A DNA stretch of 33,697 nt from UBA10908 sp964608965 (GTDB taxonomy: Bacteria; Bacillota; Clostridia; Peptostreptococcales; Anaerovoracaceae): NCBI GenBank assembly GCA_964608965.1, contig CAZSPZ010000019.1:1-33697 (forward strand), given 5' to 3'. How positions within the stretch are numbered: position 1 is the first letter of the stretch; each line of letters begins with the position of its first letter. Shown here piece after piece: positions 32,507 to 33,697 of this stretch. Position numbers and translations under genes: made by a program. The notes under the pieces are model-generated. The model was not told where the DNA came from and searched no databases. It worked only from the letters and a program-made list of their open reading frames with translations.

Positions 32507-33634
32507 TTATGCTTCAATTACAAGTGCTTTAAATATTTCAGTACAAGGTTCTATAAGATCATCGTCGAAATCAAAATGCGAGGTATGCAGATCCGGTTTT
32601 CCTTCGCCCATACCCATAAAGAACGCGGCGCCTTTTGTAAGTTTGGTAAAGTGTCCATAGTCTTCCGAGCCGCGCAGCGCTTCGGGCATTTCCATGGTGA
32701 CGTACCCCATTTCTCGTGCCACTTTTCGAAGCTTTTCGTTGCTTTCAGGATGAGATATCGTTTCAGGAAAAGCATCACAATATGAGAATTCACATTCAAG
32801 CTGATAGTCCTTTGCATTCTTCCTTGCTTCTTGTTCCAATTTCGCTTGAAGCTCATCCATTTCCGATTCGATGGCGCCTCTGATTGTCATCAATAATTTT
32901 CCTTTACTTGCGGCGACACCAAACGCTTCTTGTTCCCCCACATCAATTTGTACAATGGTCGCCATCACAAGCCCTTTAAAGTTTTCCGGGGCAGATATGC
33001 TCTGTGATGCCAGCGCTGTTTTAGCAATGGCAAAAGAGGGATTTTTTCCGTTTTCAGGCTCGCTCGCATGGGCGGGAGATCCTTTCATGGTAATGGTCAT
33101 GCCTTTGGATGCGCAGTTCATAAGGCCGTCTCTTAAAGTCAAAGAGTTTTTAGGTGCGCCGGGGTGACAATGGAAGGCAAATATTTCAGAAATATTGTTG
33201 TCTGTGATAAAGTCAACGCATGTAGCTGCACCCGAACCGTTTTCTTCTGCCGGTTGAATCAGAAAATACACGTCCCTATCAGCTCCGGTCTGATCGATTT
33301 CCATGGCAAAAGCACACATTGTTGCTGTATGTCCGTCGTGGCCGCACTTATGGCCGATTCCGTCCTTAACGGATTTGTAGGAAGCATCGATATCGTCGTA
33401 TACTTTGATGGCATCACAATCGGCACGAAAACCTATCGGTGGTTTCGCCTTCGTCTTGGCGTGATATGCTGCATATACGTAATGCCCCTTATCCACGATT
33501 TCAATATTTTTTGTGTTTTCCTTCAGAAATTTTATCACTCGATCCAATGTAGGTCTTTCCTGATTGGAAAGATCAGGATATTTATGAATTTCATGTCTTA
33601 ATTCAATTGCTTTTGATAAATTTTCTTTTTTCAC
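32507..33634 (-). CDS. M20 family amidohydrolase/peptidase (copy 3)
   Basis: A 375-residue paralogue with GHKCGHDGHTATMCAFAMEI, a variant IQPAEENGSGAATCVDFI, and the same GSPAHASEPENGKNPSFAIAKTALAS block as copy 2. The start is a GTG at 33634 that overlaps the stop of the upstream YtcJ-like gene as GTGA. Homology to both paralogues begins right there (KENLSKAIELRHEIHKYPDLSN), so this start is well supported. It follows one YtcJ-like gene and precedes another. Confidence 0.92.
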   Translation of the reverse strand: MKKENLSKAIELRHEIHKYPDLSNQERPTLDRVIKFLKENTKNIEIVDKGHYVYAAYHAKTKAKPPIGFRADCDAIKVYDDIDASYKSVKDGIGHKCGHDGHTATMCAFAMEIDQTGADRDVYFLIQPAEENGSGAATCVDFITDNNISEIFAFHCHPGAPKNSLTLRDGLMNCASKGMTITMKGSPAHASEPENGKNPSFAIAKTALASQSISAPENFKGLVMATIVQIDVGEQEAFGVAASKGKLLMTIRGAIESEMDELQAKLEQEARKNAKDYQLECEFSYCDAFPETISHPESNEKLRKVAREMGYVTMEMPEALRGSEDYGHFTKLTKGAAFFMGMGEGKPDLHTSHFDFDDDLIEPCTEIFKALVIEA

Positions 33635-33697
33635 TTTCGATAAACCACCTTTCCGTCCACGATCGTCATAACCGGAAGTACATGAATGATGTCCATA
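33631..33697 (-). CDS. YtcJ-like amidohydrolase, C-terminal end only (runs off the window)
   Basis: The last codons on the minus strand read MDIIHVLPVMTIVDGKVVYRK and a TGA at 33631-33633. This matches the C-terminus of the complete YtcJ-like protein here (KDILPVMTMVGGKVVYKK), so a second copy of that gene lies just beyond the window. Its stop overlaps the GTG of M20 copy 3 by 4 bp. Only about 21 residues are visible. Confidence 0.8.
   Translation of the reverse strand, partial: MDIIHVLPVMTIVDGKVVYRK

Overview
The window looks like a chromosomal segment of a strictly anaerobic, amino-acid-fermenting member of the Bacillota (Clostridia). The basis is purine-rich GGAGG ribosome sites, sigma-A type promoters, a ferredoxin-linked 2-oxoacid oxidoreductase paired with an ADP-forming acyl-CoA synthetase, a CitX-CitG fusion and clusters of M20 amidohydrolases. 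The species cannot be fixed from the sequence. No insertion sequence, prophage, CRISPR array or replication origin is visible.

Layout. (1) 1-2470: a terminator of an upstream gene, an RNase H-like exonuclease gene overlapping proA, and a bidirectional terminator. (2) 2482-8308: a minus-strand operon for a four-subunit 2-oxoacid:ferredoxin oxidoreductase (delta, alpha, beta, gamma) followed by an ADP-forming acyl-CoA synthetase. It is divergent from an IclR-type regulator whose promoter contains a near-perfect palindrome. The synthetase is broken by a 10-N gap flanked by about 128 bp that encodes part of an unrelated M42 aminopeptidase, most likely a scaffolding error. (3) 8315-10500: a small membrane protein, a YhfC-type membrane protein, a NlpC/P60-like protein and tRNA-Arg(ACG). 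(4) 10570-13409: YbaK-type deacylase, an ECF transporter S component behind a structured leader, and a DUF3842 / DUF6125-like / Ogg-type glycosylase operon. (5) 13444-17845: gldA and an aspartate-aminotransferase-like gene, driven by a promoter interleaved with the divergent ogg promoter, then asnA and a TraX-like gene. (6) 17852-20876: tRNA-Leu(GAG), a small basic protein, a cytoplasmic gamma-glutamyltransferase homologue and a Nit2/omega-amidase-like hydrolase. (7) 20873-28524: a minus-strand operon acn-icd-citD-citE-citF-citXG with a palindromic operator at its promoter. (8) 28551-33697: tandem M20 amidohydrolases alternating with YtcJ-like amidohydrolases, the last cut by the window edge.

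How they fit together. Many genes meet at glutamate, 2-oxoglutarate and oxaloacetate: proA, aminotransferase, asnA, gamma-glutamyltransferase, omega-amidase, isocitrate dehydrogenase, aconitase and citrate lyase. The acn-icd-cit operon has neither a citrate transporter nor citrate synthase nor citC, so it links 2-oxoglutarate with acetate plus oxaloacetate through citrate. Run in the reductive direction, it would be a redox-neutral glutamate fermentation route with the same products as the methylaspartate pathway. This is inference from gene content only. The oxidoreductase plus ADP-forming synthetase can conserve ATP from 2-oxoacids, and the M20/YtcJ amidohydrolases could supply free amino acids from N-acylated or peptide substrates.
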